From contig JBBRBN010000029.1 in assembly GCA_038205755.1 (NCBI GenBank), positions 1 to 43,919 of the forward strand: 43,919 nucleotides of DNA, written 5' to 3'. Positions 14,395 to 22,883 of the stretch are shown piece after piece. A program made the position numbers and the translations under genes. Position 1 is the stretch's first letter. Every line of letters begins with the position of its first letter. This stretch comes from JANNWF01 sp038205755 (GTDB lineage Bacteria; Pseudomonadota; Gammaproteobacteria; Xanthomonadales; Xanthomonadaceae). The notes beneath the pieces are model-generated. The model saw only the letters and a list, made by a program, of their open reading frames with translations, was not told the origin of the DNA and made no database searches.

Positions 14395-16089
14395 TCAGGG
14401 CGCGTCGAGTGGTCGCACCGAGCCTGGCACGATGCGGCCTTCATACTGGTTCAGCAATCGCTGTACGGCGGGATCGACCGTGAACGCCCGCTCGGCCTCC
14501 TGCTGGCGTGCGTCCTGATCCCGGCGGCTGCGCGCGTGCAGCGTGTCGTCACCGCCAGGTGCCGCGCGGAACTCGACCTTGAGCGGCGTGCCGAGTGCCG
14601 CCGCCAACGCCTCGGTCAGCTGTTTCACCAGTGCGGAGGTGCGCAGGTAGTCCATCGACTCGGACAGATTCAGCTGCAGCACGCCTTCCGTGCGGGCGAC
14701 AAACCCGGCATTCCCGGCCAGCTCGCGCAGTGGGCCCTTCAGTCCCAGATCGGCAAGCAGACGGATCCAGTCGTCGCTGCAGGTCAGCGCCGGCGCGACA
14801 GATGGCGCTGGCGGCAGGCTGACAGCCACTGCCGCGACCGCCGCTGGCGAAGGTCGCGCCGGGGCTGTCTCGGCGACGCGTTGGGCCGGAGCCGCCGCGG
14901 GCTCCGCGCGGCGCGGCGGGGTTGCTGCAGCGCCATCCAGCAGTGCCGTCGGCATTACTGGAGCGCGCCCGTGCGCGGTGGCGGCAACACTGGGCTCGAC
15001 CTGGGCGGTCGCGGGATCGCCGCCCGGCCGAAAGGCCAGCATGCGCAGCAGCGTCATCTCGAAGCCGACGCGCGGCGTCGGAGCCAGCGGCAGTTCGCGG
15101 CGCCCGGACAGCGCCATCTGGTACCAAAGCTGCACCAGCTCGGGCGCTACCCGCGGCGCCAGCGAGACAGCCGGCTCGGCGGCGGCCAACGACGGCACCA
15201 GCTGCGCCAGCTGAATCCGATGGAAAACCGCTGCCAGCGCATCGAGCAGGGCGCTGTACTCGGGTGAGAAGCCGGCCAGACGCTCCACCTCGTCGAGCAG
15301 GGCCGCTCCGTCTCCGGCCACCAGCGCCTCAATCAGCGCCTCGATGCTGGCGTTGTCGACCGTGCCCAGCATGCTGGCCACATCGGCCTCGCGCAGCGTT
15401 CCTGCGCCGTAGGCAATGGCCTGATCGAGCAATGACAGTCCGTCGCGCAGGCTGCCATCGGCAGCGTGCGCCAGCAGCTGCACCGCCGGGGGCTCCGCGG
15501 CAATGCCTTCGGCGACGAGGATCGATGCGATCTGCCCGCCGATCTGCTCGGGCGTGAGCCGCTTGAGGTTGAACTGCAGGCAGCGCGAGAGCACGGTGAC
15601 CGGCAGCTTCTGCGGATCGGTGGTGGCGAGCAGAAACTTGACGTGGCCCGGCGGCTCCTCAAGGGTTTTCAGCAGCGCATTGAAGGCATGCCGCGAGAGC
15701 ATGTGGACTTCGTCGATCAGGTACACCTTGTAGCGGCCGCGCGAAGGCATGTACTGGGCGTTTTCGATGACATCCCGGACGTCGTCGACGCCGGTATTGC
15801 TGGCTGCATCGATCTCGATCAGATCGACAAAGCGCCCGGCATCAACAGCCAGACACACAGGACACTCGCCGCACGGCTCGGCGCCGATCCCGATCTCGCA
15901 GTTCAGACTCTTGGCAAAAATGCGCGCGATGGTGGTCTTGCCAACCCCGCGCGTTCCGGTAAACAGGAACGCGTGGTGGACTTTGCCGGCATCCAGCGCA
16001 TTGGTCAGCGCGCGAACCACGTGACCCTGGCCGACCAGTTCGGCAAAGCGCCGCGGTCGCCATTTGCGGGCGAGTACGAGATAGGACAT
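14395..16089 (-). CDS. dnaX: DNA polymerase III subunits gamma/tau
   Basis: The 564-residue clamp-loader ATPase has MSYLVLARKWRPRRFAELVGQ at the start, Walker A GTRGVGKTTIAR, the zinc module C..C..CPVC, Walker B YLIDEVHMLS and LATTDPQKLPVTVLSRC. An Ala/Pro-rich linker (about 370-430) leads to the C-terminal tau domain. I saw no clear A-rich slippery heptamer for a frameshifted gamma form. The ATG is six bases from repeat element B, so the ribosome-binding site is made by the end of that element; no Shine-Dalgarno is evident. Confidence 0.96.
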   Translation of the reverse strand: MSYLVLARKWRPRRFAELVGQGHVVRALTNALDAGKVHHAFLFTGTRGVGKTTIARIFAKSLNCEIGIGAEPCGECPVCLAVDAGRFVDLIEIDAASNTGVDDVRDVIENAQYMPSRGRYKVYLIDEVHMLSRHAFNALLKTLEEPPGHVKFLLATTDPQKLPVTVLSRCLQFNLKRLTPEQIGGQIASILVAEGIAAEPPAVQLLAHAADGSLRDGLSLLDQAIAYGAGTLREADVASMLGTVDNASIEALIEALVAGDGAALLDEVERLAGFSPEYSALLDALAAVFHRIQLAQLVPSLAAAEPAVSLAPRVAPELVQLWYQMALSGRRELPLAPTPRVGFEMTLLRMLAFRPGGDPATAQVEPSVAATAHGRAPVMPTALLDGAAATPPRRAEPAAAPAQRVAETAPARPSPAAVAAVAVSLPPAPSVAPALTCSDDWIRLLADLGLKGPLRELAGNAGFVARTEGVLQLNLSESMDYLRTSALVKQLTEALAAALGTPLKVEFRAAPGGDDTLHARSRRDQDARQQEAERAFTVDPAVQRLLNQYEGRIVPGSVRPLDAP

Positions 16090-16094
16090 CAGCT

Positions 16095-16258
16095 AGCCCG
16101 CAGGTCTCATGAATTCGCGCGATGATTGCGCAGGGCATTGTTCGCACACGGGATTTTCCGAAGGAGCGTCGTATCCGGCCATGCGACCGACTGAGGAAAA
16201 TTCCGTGCGCGGACAAGAGACAAGCAAGGGCGTGGGAGATTCATCAAACAGGCGGGCC
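16095..16258 (+). mobile_element. 163-bp inverted-repeat element, copy B (before dnaX)
   Basis: The left end AGCCCGCAGGTCTCATGAAT and right end ATTCATCAAACAGGCGGGCC are degenerate terminal inverted repeats. The body matches copy C in the same orientation and copy A in reverse. CATCAG occurs at 16087-16092 and 16265-16270 near both ends but may be chance. Confidence 0.75.
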
Positions 16259-16377
16259 AGGGAGCATCAGGCAATCGATAGCCGGGTGGGCAGGGCTGCA
16301 TTGTGCCAAGTCGGCGCCCGTCCGACCAATCACGGGCCGCACGAGGAAGATGGTTGCGCGCAGCGCTGGATATCTGC

Positions 16378-16722
16378 CTACCAGACAGGCGGGTGTTCGA
16401 GATTGCCGTCCGGCCGATCCGACCCTGCCGGCGAGGCAGCACGCACAGGTTTGCCGCAAACAGTCCGCGCGAGCAGCCCTGCGCCCTGGTCACCCCAGAA
16501 GTCTGCATCCGCGTTGACGCCGGCGTCCGGCGGCGGCGCCACCACTGCAAGGCGTGGAATCAATGCCCAGCCATCATCCAACGGCTCGACAGCAGCCAGC
16601 TGACCGGGCTCGCGGGCCGCAACCTCAGGCAAGCAAAAACGTGTGCCGGGCGTCGCAGCGGTCAGCGGGGCGACGCTGGCGGCTGGCGCGCGGTCAGCAG
16701 CAGCCGGATTCAGCACAGCCAC
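16378..16722 (-). CDS. Hypothetical protein (weak prediction)
   Basis: A 114-codon frame beginning GTG (residues AVLNPAAADRAPA) and ending DGNLEHPPVW. I recognise no domain. It is Ala/Pro-rich, has no signal peptide or membrane segment, and no Shine-Dalgarno stands before the GTG. It lies on the same strand as the flanking genes in an 735-bp stretch between element B and mrfB. It may simply be a chance open frame in GC-rich DNA. The rest of 16259-16993 shows nothing recognisable. Confidence 0.25.
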   Translation of the reverse strand: MAVLNPAAADRAPAASVAPLTAATPGTRFCLPEVAAREPGQLAAVEPLDDGWALIPRLAVVAPPPDAGVNADADFWGDQGAGLLARTVCGKPVRAASPAGSDRPDGNLEHPPVW

Positions 16723-16993
16723 GACGCGACCCGCTCAGCACGTTGAAATCGGCCATCACGCATCACCATCGGCGAACCCGCCCGGACGCTATCGAGCCAG
16801 TTCTGTGGCCACACCACCCTGCAAAAAGTGTTCATCTGCACCCTGGTTTCGTGACGCTTCCCACGTTCATGCCTGTCATCCCAGCGTTTGCCCGCGCAGC
16901 AAATGGTACCGGGCACCTGACTCGGAATCGCTTCGCTGCGGCATTTGGCAGCGCGGCTCCAACACCTCCCATTCAGCAACGGCGCCACGCGGC

Positions 16994-17848
16994 CTACCCC
17001 TCCAGCGCGACTTCGCGGCCAGCCGCTTCGGCCTCGCCCATGCTGACCAGCACCCCAGCCAGGCTCCGCAGGTCCTGGGCGTTGTGCTCGCCCACCCGGC
17101 GCAGATCGCGTGCGCTGCCGCCTTTGAGATATTCGCGCCACACCCGCGGGGCCTCGGCGCCGGGCAGGTCGTCTTCGCGCACGACTCCCAGCAGCTGGCG
17201 TTCGACCGTGATCAGTCGACAGTTTTCCCAAACGCCGCGATAGCGGCGCCGGACCGGGTGCAGCAGATCGAGGTGGGCACGTCCAAGCAGCGGGTTGTCG
17301 AGCCGCGCCAGGCGATACCGGGTGGCGAGCAGCGGCGCGTCGAAACAGCGGCCGTTGTAGCTGACCAGGACCGTGTCGGGGGCGAGCCAGCTGGCGAACT
17401 CGCGCAGCATCGGGACTTCACCGGCCATGCTGGTGAGGGTGAGCTGACGGATGCGCAGGCCACCAGGCTGCCAGTCGGCGGCACCGATCATGAAGGCGCG
17501 GGTGCCGGTGCCACCGGCGAGCCCGGTAGTTTCAGTGTCGAAACACAGCGCCTGCTCGAAGCGAAACGGTTCGAAGCGGTCAACCGCAAACTCGGCAGCA
17601 GCGGGCAGCGGCCACTCAGCCAGGAACTCACGCAAGACCACGCCGTCGGCAAACGCCACGCCGTCGAGCCGGCGATCCCTCGCCAGCGGTCTGTGCGGCG
17701 ACACCGGGCCAACGCGCTCGCGGATCCCCAGCAGGCGACGCAGCGCAGCGCGCTGGGCGTCGGAATCCCCTTGCGACCGCGGCGTGGGAATCGGCAGCGC
17801 ACCGGCCTGCGAGCGCATGGCGCGCAGCCGGCCGGCAAGCGCACTCAT
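16994..17848 (-). CDS. mrfB: RNase H-like DEDDh exonuclease, YprB/MrfB family
   Basis: The 284-residue protein is a DnaQ-like nuclease of the YprB type. Catalytic motifs visible are CFDTETTGLAGG (Asp, Glu), SYNGRCFDAPLL (Asp) and GEHNAQDLRSL (His and Asp), about residues 100-265. In Bacillus subtilis the orthologous pair MrfA-MrfB repairs mitomycin C damage outside the Uvr pathway. Here the gene starts inside the helicase gene's stop (ATGA overlap), so both proteins are made together. The function is inferred from the family and the pairing. Confidence 0.85.
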   Translation of the reverse strand: MSALAGRLRAMRSQAGALPIPTPRSQGDSDAQRAALRRLLGIRERVGPVSPHRPLARDRRLDGVAFADGVVLREFLAEWPLPAAAEFAVDRFEPFRFEQALCFDTETTGLAGGTGTRAFMIGAADWQPGGLRIRQLTLTSMAGEVPMLREFASWLAPDTVLVSYNGRCFDAPLLATRYRLARLDNPLLGRAHLDLLHPVRRRYRGVWENCRLITVERQLLGVVREDDLPGAEAPRVWREYLKGGSARDLRRVGEHNAQDLRSLAGVLVSMGEAEAAGREVALEG

Positions 17849-20259
17849 TGCGTCTCGGCCAGCAGCCGCAGCACGCGCTGGGCCAGGACGCGCGGAGGGT
17901 CGCGGGCATCCTCATCGCTGGCCAGCACCGGGCCGACGCAGGCCGGGCAGCCGCCGCGGCAGTCGCAGCCATCGACCAGATCCAGCGCCTGCCCGACCAG
18001 CACTGCGCGGCGCCGATACAGCGGCTCGCTGAGGCCGATGCCGCCGGGAAAGTTGTCATACAGGAAGGCAGTTGGCGTGAAGCGCGCATTCGACTCCCGA
18101 TCAGCGCCACCGGGATCCAGTCCACGCAGCTGGCCGCGGCCGCGGCCATCGGACGCAACACCCCAGGCGCCGTCGCCGCTGCCGACTGATTTCTGCAGGT
18201 CGCGGCCCTCGGCCATCACCGCCAGCGTCGCCACCAGGTGCAGCGCATAGGCGGCGCCAAGAAAGCCATCCAGCGCCTGCTGTCGGGATGCGAACGCGGT
18301 TTCCAGCACGCTCTGATCGAGCTGCCACCAGATCGCCGTGGTGTGGAGCTCCTGATCCGGCAGCGTGACCGGCCCGTAACCGACGTTTTCATGGGTGTAA
18401 TAGCGGATTTTCTTGTATCCCGACACCCGGCGCACGACATGCACCTCGCCGTGCTGGGCGCTGCCGATGCCGCTGTCGGCGCGCTCGAACTGCTCGAGCA
18501 CTTTGAGCTTGGTGTAGTCGATGGCGTCGGTGTAATAGTCGACCCGGGTGCGGGTGACGAAAGCCTTGCGACCCTCCCAGTCGAGTTTCTCGACCTGATA
18601 GGGCAGCGATTGGATCATGTGGATGGCGCCTTCGTAGAGGGTCAGCGCGGCAGCGCTGTAGTCCACTTCAGCAATGATGGTCTGGCGGCCTGCGCTGCGA
18701 TCAACGACGACGAAGTTGCCGTCGGCCACCGACCGCAGGCTCACCGCGATGGCTGGATAGCTGTCAGCGATCCACTCCCAGCGTCCGCCCTCGCGATGCA
18801 GCACGCCAGACTCGCCAAGCACAGCGAGGTAGTCGGCGGGATCCAGCGGGCCGAAGCGGTCGCCGTCGAGAAACGGCAGCTCGAAGGCGGCACAGCGGAT
18901 GTGGTCGAGCAGGATCAGCGGCTGGTTGGCGTCGATCCGCGCGTGCTCGGGGCTTGCGTCGGCGAAGAACTCCGGATGCCGCACCACGTATTGGTCAAGC
19001 GCCTCGCTGCTGGCGACCAGCACGCCGAGGCTGGGTCGCTGGCGTCGCCCGGCGCGCCCGAAGCGCTGTAGCGTTGCCGCCACCGAGCCCGGATAGCCAT
19101 TCAGGATGACCACATCGAGGCTGCCGATATCGACCCCGAGCTCAAGCGCCGAGGTCGAGACGATGCCGTCGATCCGCCCGGCGCGCATGTCGCGCTCCGC
19201 CGCACGTCGCTCGGTCGGCAGGTAGCCACCGCGGTAGGCGCGGATACGCGCCGGCTTGCGCGGGTCGTGGTCGAACACATCTTTCAGGTACTTGGTGAGC
19301 ACTTCGACCATGGTCCGCGACTGGGCGAAAACCAGCGTCTTGAGGCCGGCCTTGATGGCGAGTCGGGCGATGCGGTTGCTTTGGGAGCGCGCTGAAGCAC
19401 GCAGGCCGAGGTCGGGATTGACCACCGGCGGGTTCCACAACAGCACGTGCTTCTCGCCGCACGGTGCGCCGCTTTCCATGACCGCGGCGATTTCGCGCTC
19501 AACCAGCGCCTGCGCGTGTTCGCGCGGATTGCCGATGGTCGCCGAGCACAGGATGAACTGCGGCTCGACGCCATAGAACGCGCAGACCCGCTTGAGCCGC
19601 CGGATCACGTTGGCCACATGCGATCCGAACACGCCGCGATAGGTATGCACTTCGTCGATCACCACATAGCGCAGGTTCTCGAAGAACTGCGCCCACTTGG
19701 TGTGATGCGGCAGGATCGCCTGGTGCAGCATGTCCGGATTGCTGACCACGACGTCGCCATGCAGACGGATCGCCTGGCGCGCGTCGCCGGGGGTGTCGCC
19801 ATCAAACGTCGCGGCGCGCAGACCAAGGTTGCCGGCCCGGTTGAGCTCGAGCAGCTCGGCGACCTGATCCTGCGCCAGCGCCTTGGTCGGAAACAGGTAC
19901 AGCGCCTTGCGGCCTTCAGCGAGCGCGGCTGCCACTACCGGCAGCGTGTAGCAGAGCGTCTTGCCCGATGCGGTCGGCGTGACGACGACCAGATCGCGGC
20001 GCGCATTGGCCAGCTCCCAGGCCCGCGCCTGGTGGCTGTAGAGCTGCGCGATGCCGCGGCTGCGCAGCGCGGTCGCCAGCGCCGTTGGCAGGTCTGCCGG
20101 CAGCGCTGCGAAGCTGCCGGCACTCGCGGGCAGAGTCATGTGGCCGGTGATGCGGTCGGCATAGCGACCCTGCAGCCGCCGGGCGAGCTGCCCGCCATCG
20201 GTGTCGGTCGGCGGGACCGCCGAGGCGGGCAGCAGGTCGGGCGTGCTCAGGGCGTACAT
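17845..20259 (-). CDS. mrfA: DEAD/DEAH-box helicase with C-terminal DUF1998 zinc region, YprA/MrfA family
   Basis: The 804-residue superfamily 2 helicase has Walker A VVTPTASGKTLCY, motif II VIDEVHTY, motif III LCSATIGN and motif VI QRFGRAGRRQ, with STSALELGVDIGSLD before it. The C-terminal domain ends with DGCDCRGGCPACVG, the four-Cys element typical of MrfA. The start chosen is the ATG before YALSTPDLLPAS; the open frame extends much further upstream, antisense to the GGDEF gene, with no helicase similarity. Orthologues in Bacillus unwind DNA at interstrand crosslinks or monoadducts. It is transcribed divergently from the GGDEF gene across 72 bp containing a 19-bp palindrome. Confidence 0.88.
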   Translation of the reverse strand: MYALSTPDLLPASAVPPTDTDGGQLARRLQGRYADRITGHMTLPASAGSFAALPADLPTALATALRSRGIAQLYSHQARAWELANARRDLVVVTPTASGKTLCYTLPVVAAALAEGRKALYLFPTKALAQDQVAELLELNRAGNLGLRAATFDGDTPGDARQAIRLHGDVVVSNPDMLHQAILPHHTKWAQFFENLRYVVIDEVHTYRGVFGSHVANVIRRLKRVCAFYGVEPQFILCSATIGNPREHAQALVEREIAAVMESGAPCGEKHVLLWNPPVVNPDLGLRASARSQSNRIARLAIKAGLKTLVFAQSRTMVEVLTKYLKDVFDHDPRKPARIRAYRGGYLPTERRAAERDMRAGRIDGIVSTSALELGVDIGSLDVVILNGYPGSVAATLQRFGRAGRRQRPSLGVLVASSEALDQYVVRHPEFFADASPEHARIDANQPLILLDHIRCAAFELPFLDGDRFGPLDPADYLAVLGESGVLHREGGRWEWIADSYPAIAVSLRSVADGNFVVVDRSAGRQTIIAEVDYSAAALTLYEGAIHMIQSLPYQVEKLDWEGRKAFVTRTRVDYYTDAIDYTKLKVLEQFERADSGIGSAQHGEVHVVRRVSGYKKIRYYTHENVGYGPVTLPDQELHTTAIWWQLDQSVLETAFASRQQALDGFLGAAYALHLVATLAVMAEGRDLQKSVGSGDGAWGVASDGRGRGQLRGLDPGGADRESNARFTPTAFLYDNFPGGIGLSEPLYRRRAVLVGQALDLVDGCDCRGGCPACVGPVLASDEDARDPPRVLAQRVLRLLAETQ

Positions 20260-20301
20260 CGGAAACCTCGCATTGGGGGACACCGGCTTATCGCGGGACG
20301 C

Positions 20302-20320
20302 CGTCTCAGAAACTGAGACG
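20302..20320. promoter_or_regulatory. Perfect palindrome between mrfA and the GGDEF gene
   Basis: CGTCTCAG AAA CTGAGACG is a perfect 8-bp inverted repeat with a 3-bp spacer in the 72-bp divergent promoter region. It is a candidate operator for a dimeric regulator. It does not match known LexA boxes that I recall. Confidence 0.45.
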
Positions 20321-20331
20321 CGGCAATCGGT

Positions 20332-21441
20332 ATGCTCGGCGCCGCTCGCGCGATTGCCTGCGCTGGCGAGTGCCTTGAACTGGAGAGCCACCTGAGCCCT
20401 GCCGCCGCCAGCTACGCATTTCTTGCCGGTTTTGCACTGGCGCTCGGCTTTCACCGGCATCGCGCGGCGCAGCTCGCCGGTCTGCTTGGTCTGTTGGCGC
20501 TGGGCGTCGACGCCGGCTCCCTGCAGCTGCGCGAAGCAGCGCTGCGGCTGCTGCCGTGGCTGGTGCTCGGCTGCAGCCTGATGCCGGAGCCGCGGCTGCT
20601 TTCCAGGCGTCATGGCGCGCTGCTGCTGGTGGTTGGAAGCCTGCTGCTGGTCGCCGTGTACGGGCCGCCGCTGCTGCTTGCAATGCCCGTGCAGATCGCT
20701 GGCTGGCCGCTGTCCGCGCTGGACCCGGGACGCGCCGCTGGGCTGCTGCTGCTGCTCGCCGGAGGCGCCTGCGCAGTGCGCTTCCTGCATCGCTTCCAGC
20801 CCCTTGAGGCGGGGCTCGCGGTCACCCTGTTGCTGGCCGCTGCGGGTGCTGTCCGTCCCACCGAGCTGAGCGTCTGGCTGCTCGCTGCCGCAGCGGCGCT
20901 GATCGGGTCGGTGCTGTTTGCCAGCCACCGGATGGCGTTCGTCGACCCGCTCACCGGCCTGCCCAATCGGCGCGCGCTGGACGAGACGCTGAACCGACTC
21001 TCCGGCGGCTACAGCTTGGCGATGGTCGACATCGACCACTTCAAGGCGTTCAACGACCAGCATGGGCATGCTGCTGGCGACAGCGTGCTGCGCAATGTCG
21101 CCGCGCGTCTGCGACAGACCGCCAGTGGCGCCGTGTTCCGCTATGGCGGAGAGGAGTTCTGCATCGTCTACCGTGGCCTGGATGTGCGGCAGGCGGGTGA
21201 GCGTCTTGAGCGCGCCCGCGCGGCCGTCCAGTCGCTCAGTATCAGCCTCCCGGCGCAGCCCCAACTCGGCGGCAAACGCGCCCGACCGGCTCGCCGCGCC
21301 AGCGCCGACGTCACCGTCAGCGCTGGCGTTGCCGGCCGCAGCAGCCGGCGCAACGACTCTGCCACCGTTCTGAAAGCGGCCGATCAGGCGCTGTATCAGG
21401 CCAAATCCAAAGGCCGCAACCGGGTCGAATTGGCCGCCTGA
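20332..21441 (+). CDS. Membrane-bound diguanylate cyclase (GGDEF)
   Basis: The 369-residue protein has an N-terminal half with about six hydrophobic helices (residues 20-200) and a C-terminal GGDEF domain. The domain starts at DPLTGLPNRRALDE, binds GTP and metal through MVDIDHFKAFNDQHGHAAGD, and has an intact active site RYGGEEF. The inhibitory RxxD site before the active site is absent, so product inhibition is not expected. An insertion of about 25 residues, rich in Arg, lies between LSISLPAQPQ and ADVTVSAGVA. It makes cyclic di-GMP at the inner membrane. The signal sensed by the membrane part is unknown. Confidence 0.9.
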   Translation: MLGAARAIACAGECLELESHLSPAAASYAFLAGFALALGFHRHRAAQLAGLLGLLALGVDAGSLQLREAALRLLPWLVLGCSLMPEPRLLSRRHGALLLVVGSLLLVAVYGPPLLLAMPVQIAGWPLSALDPGRAAGLLLLLAGGACAVRFLHRFQPLEAGLAVTLLLAAAGAVRPTELSVWLLAAAAALIGSVLFASHRMAFVDPLTGLPNRRALDETLNRLSGGYSLAMVDIDHFKAFNDQHGHAAGDSVLRNVAARLRQTASGAVFRYGGEEFCIVYRGLDVRQAGERLERARAAVQSLSISLPAQPQLGGKRARPARRASADVTVSAGVAGRSSRRNDSATVLKAADQALYQAKSKGRNRVELAA

Positions 21442-21682
21442 TCGGGCCCTCGTTCGCGGCGCGTCAAGGGTCAGCGATGCACCGCTTGAAGGCAGGCCGA
21501 GCCATGCCGGGGCAACCTCGCGGGCGCCGGTCCAGCGGGGCGATGCGCAGGCGCAGCCGTTGCGAGCAAGTTAACGAATCCGCGCTGTCAAGTATTGGCC
21601 AATAGGCCCGTTTAGGCGGTATTGTGTAATCGAGGCTTCTCACACCTGCGTGTATTCACCCCTTTCGGCTATCGGGCTACCC
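21442..21682 (+). promoter_or_regulatory. Intergenic region with TATTGGCCAATA palindrome
   Basis: No gene is seen. A perfect 12-bp palindrome TATTGGCCAATA lies at 21593-21604, about 80 bp before the lipoprotein gene, in an AT-richer patch (ttaacgaatc upstream, tattgtgtaatc downstream) that is the likely promoter. Confidence 0.35.
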
Positions 21683-22732
21683 ATGTCCTCCTTCCTTCGC
21701 TTGCCGCTTCTCATGCTTCTGGCCTTGGCGTTGACCGCCTGCGGAGACTCGCCGCCACCGGCACCGGCACCGGGCCCGGCGGCAGGCGCCGCACCGGTTG
21801 CCAGTGCGCCTGACGCGCCGGCTGCCGCGGCACCCGGCGAAACGGTCGAACAGCTGCTGGCCCGCGCCAACGCGGCGCTTGCGGCTGACCGGCTGTTCGA
21901 GCCGGCAGGCGACAACGCCTTGGAGCTGTATCTGGCCGCCATCGAGCAGGACGAAGCCGACACCGCTGACGTTGACGCGGCGGACAAGCCGGCCCGCCGG
22001 CTGTCCGATGCAATGACCTTCGGCGACCTGGTCACCCAGACCCGTCTGGCGGTCAGCGACATCCTTCCGTACGGTCTGGTCTGGGTGGAGCGCGCCATCC
22101 GCAACGACAGTCGCCCCGAGGCCGAGCGCGTCCTGACTCTGTTGGAGCGCGCTCAGCCGGGCGCCTCATCGCTGCAGCGACTGCGCGACCAGCTCAACGA
22201 AGCCAACAACGCCGCCGTGCGGGCAGTCGCCCAGGCCGAGGCAGCGGCCACCGCGGCGGCGGCGGCGGCAGCAGAGGCGCGTGCGGCGCCCACCCCGGCA
22301 CCGGAGCCCGCAGCAACAACCGCTCCCGCCGCCGTTCCCGCTGCAACCACAGCAGCACCCGCCCCGGCCGCCGCCACGCCTGCCGCACGGCCCGCAGCGA
22401 CGCCCGTCCAGCCGACCGCAGCACCGCCTGCTCCGACCCGACCGGCGGCCGCGCCAGCCGCCTCCCTGCCAGCGGGCGCCTCGCCGCAGCTGATCAGCCA
22501 GCCATCGCTGCGCTATCCGGCGCAGGCGCTGCGACGCAGCATCGAGGGCTACGTCCAGGTCTCCTTCACCATTCAGCCAGATGGCAGCACCACCAACGTG
22601 GAGGTGACCGGTGCAAGTCCGCGCGGCGTCTTTGATCGCGAAGCCGTCCGGGTGATCGAGGGCCTGAAATTCCAGCCGCCGGGTCGCGCAATCCAGACGC
22701 AGCGGCAGGTCGATTTCAAGCTGGATCAATGA
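21683..22732 (+). CDS. Lipoprotein with C-terminal TonB domain
   Basis: The 349-residue protein starts at the ATG before SSFLRLPLLMLL; the signal peptide ends with lipobox LTAC at about residue 19. A 12-codon longer start is possible. After a helical region (about 55-180) comes an Ala/Pro linker (about 190-270) and a TonB C-terminal domain: SLRYPAQALRRSIEGYVQVSF, PDGSTTNVEV and AVRVIEGLKFQPP. True TonB is anchored by a membrane helix and energised by ExbB/ExbD; neither is present here, and the protein is lipid-anchored instead. It may be a periplasmic structural or binding protein rather than an energy transducer. Confidence 0.8.
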   Translation: MSSFLRLPLLMLLALALTACGDSPPPAPAPGPAAGAAPVASAPDAPAAAAPGETVEQLLARANAALAADRLFEPAGDNALELYLAAIEQDEADTADVDAADKPARRLSDAMTFGDLVTQTRLAVSDILPYGLVWVERAIRNDSRPEAERVLTLLERAQPGASSLQRLRDQLNEANNAAVRAVAQAEAAATAAAAAAAEARAAPTPAPEPAATTAPAAVPAATTAAPAPAAATPAARPAATPVQPTAAPPAPTRPAAAPAASLPAGASPQLISQPSLRYPAQALRRSIEGYVQVSFTIQPDGSTTNVEVTGASPRGVFDREAVRVIEGLKFQPPGRAIQTQRQVDFKLDQ

Positions 22733-22883
22733 GCGTTCCGGAGCGCGGCGCAAGGGCGCTGCGCTTCTTGCACAGGGCCCGGTCCGTCGCCTGCGATCAG
22801 TGCCCGTGACGCCGCAGCCGGCCGGCACGCCTCCCAGGCGGGTCGATGGCTCATAATGCGCGCCCTTCCTTTGTCACCCTTCG

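Noticed and set aside
14395..16089. Programmed frameshift in dnaX
   Set aside because: I did not find an A-rich slippery heptamer with a following stem-loop in the place expected from E. coli.
16259..16993. 4.5S RNA (ffs) or tRNA upstream of dnaX
   Set aside because: The conserved SRP loop ggaaggaagcagcc and tRNA T-arm patterns were not seen on either strand.
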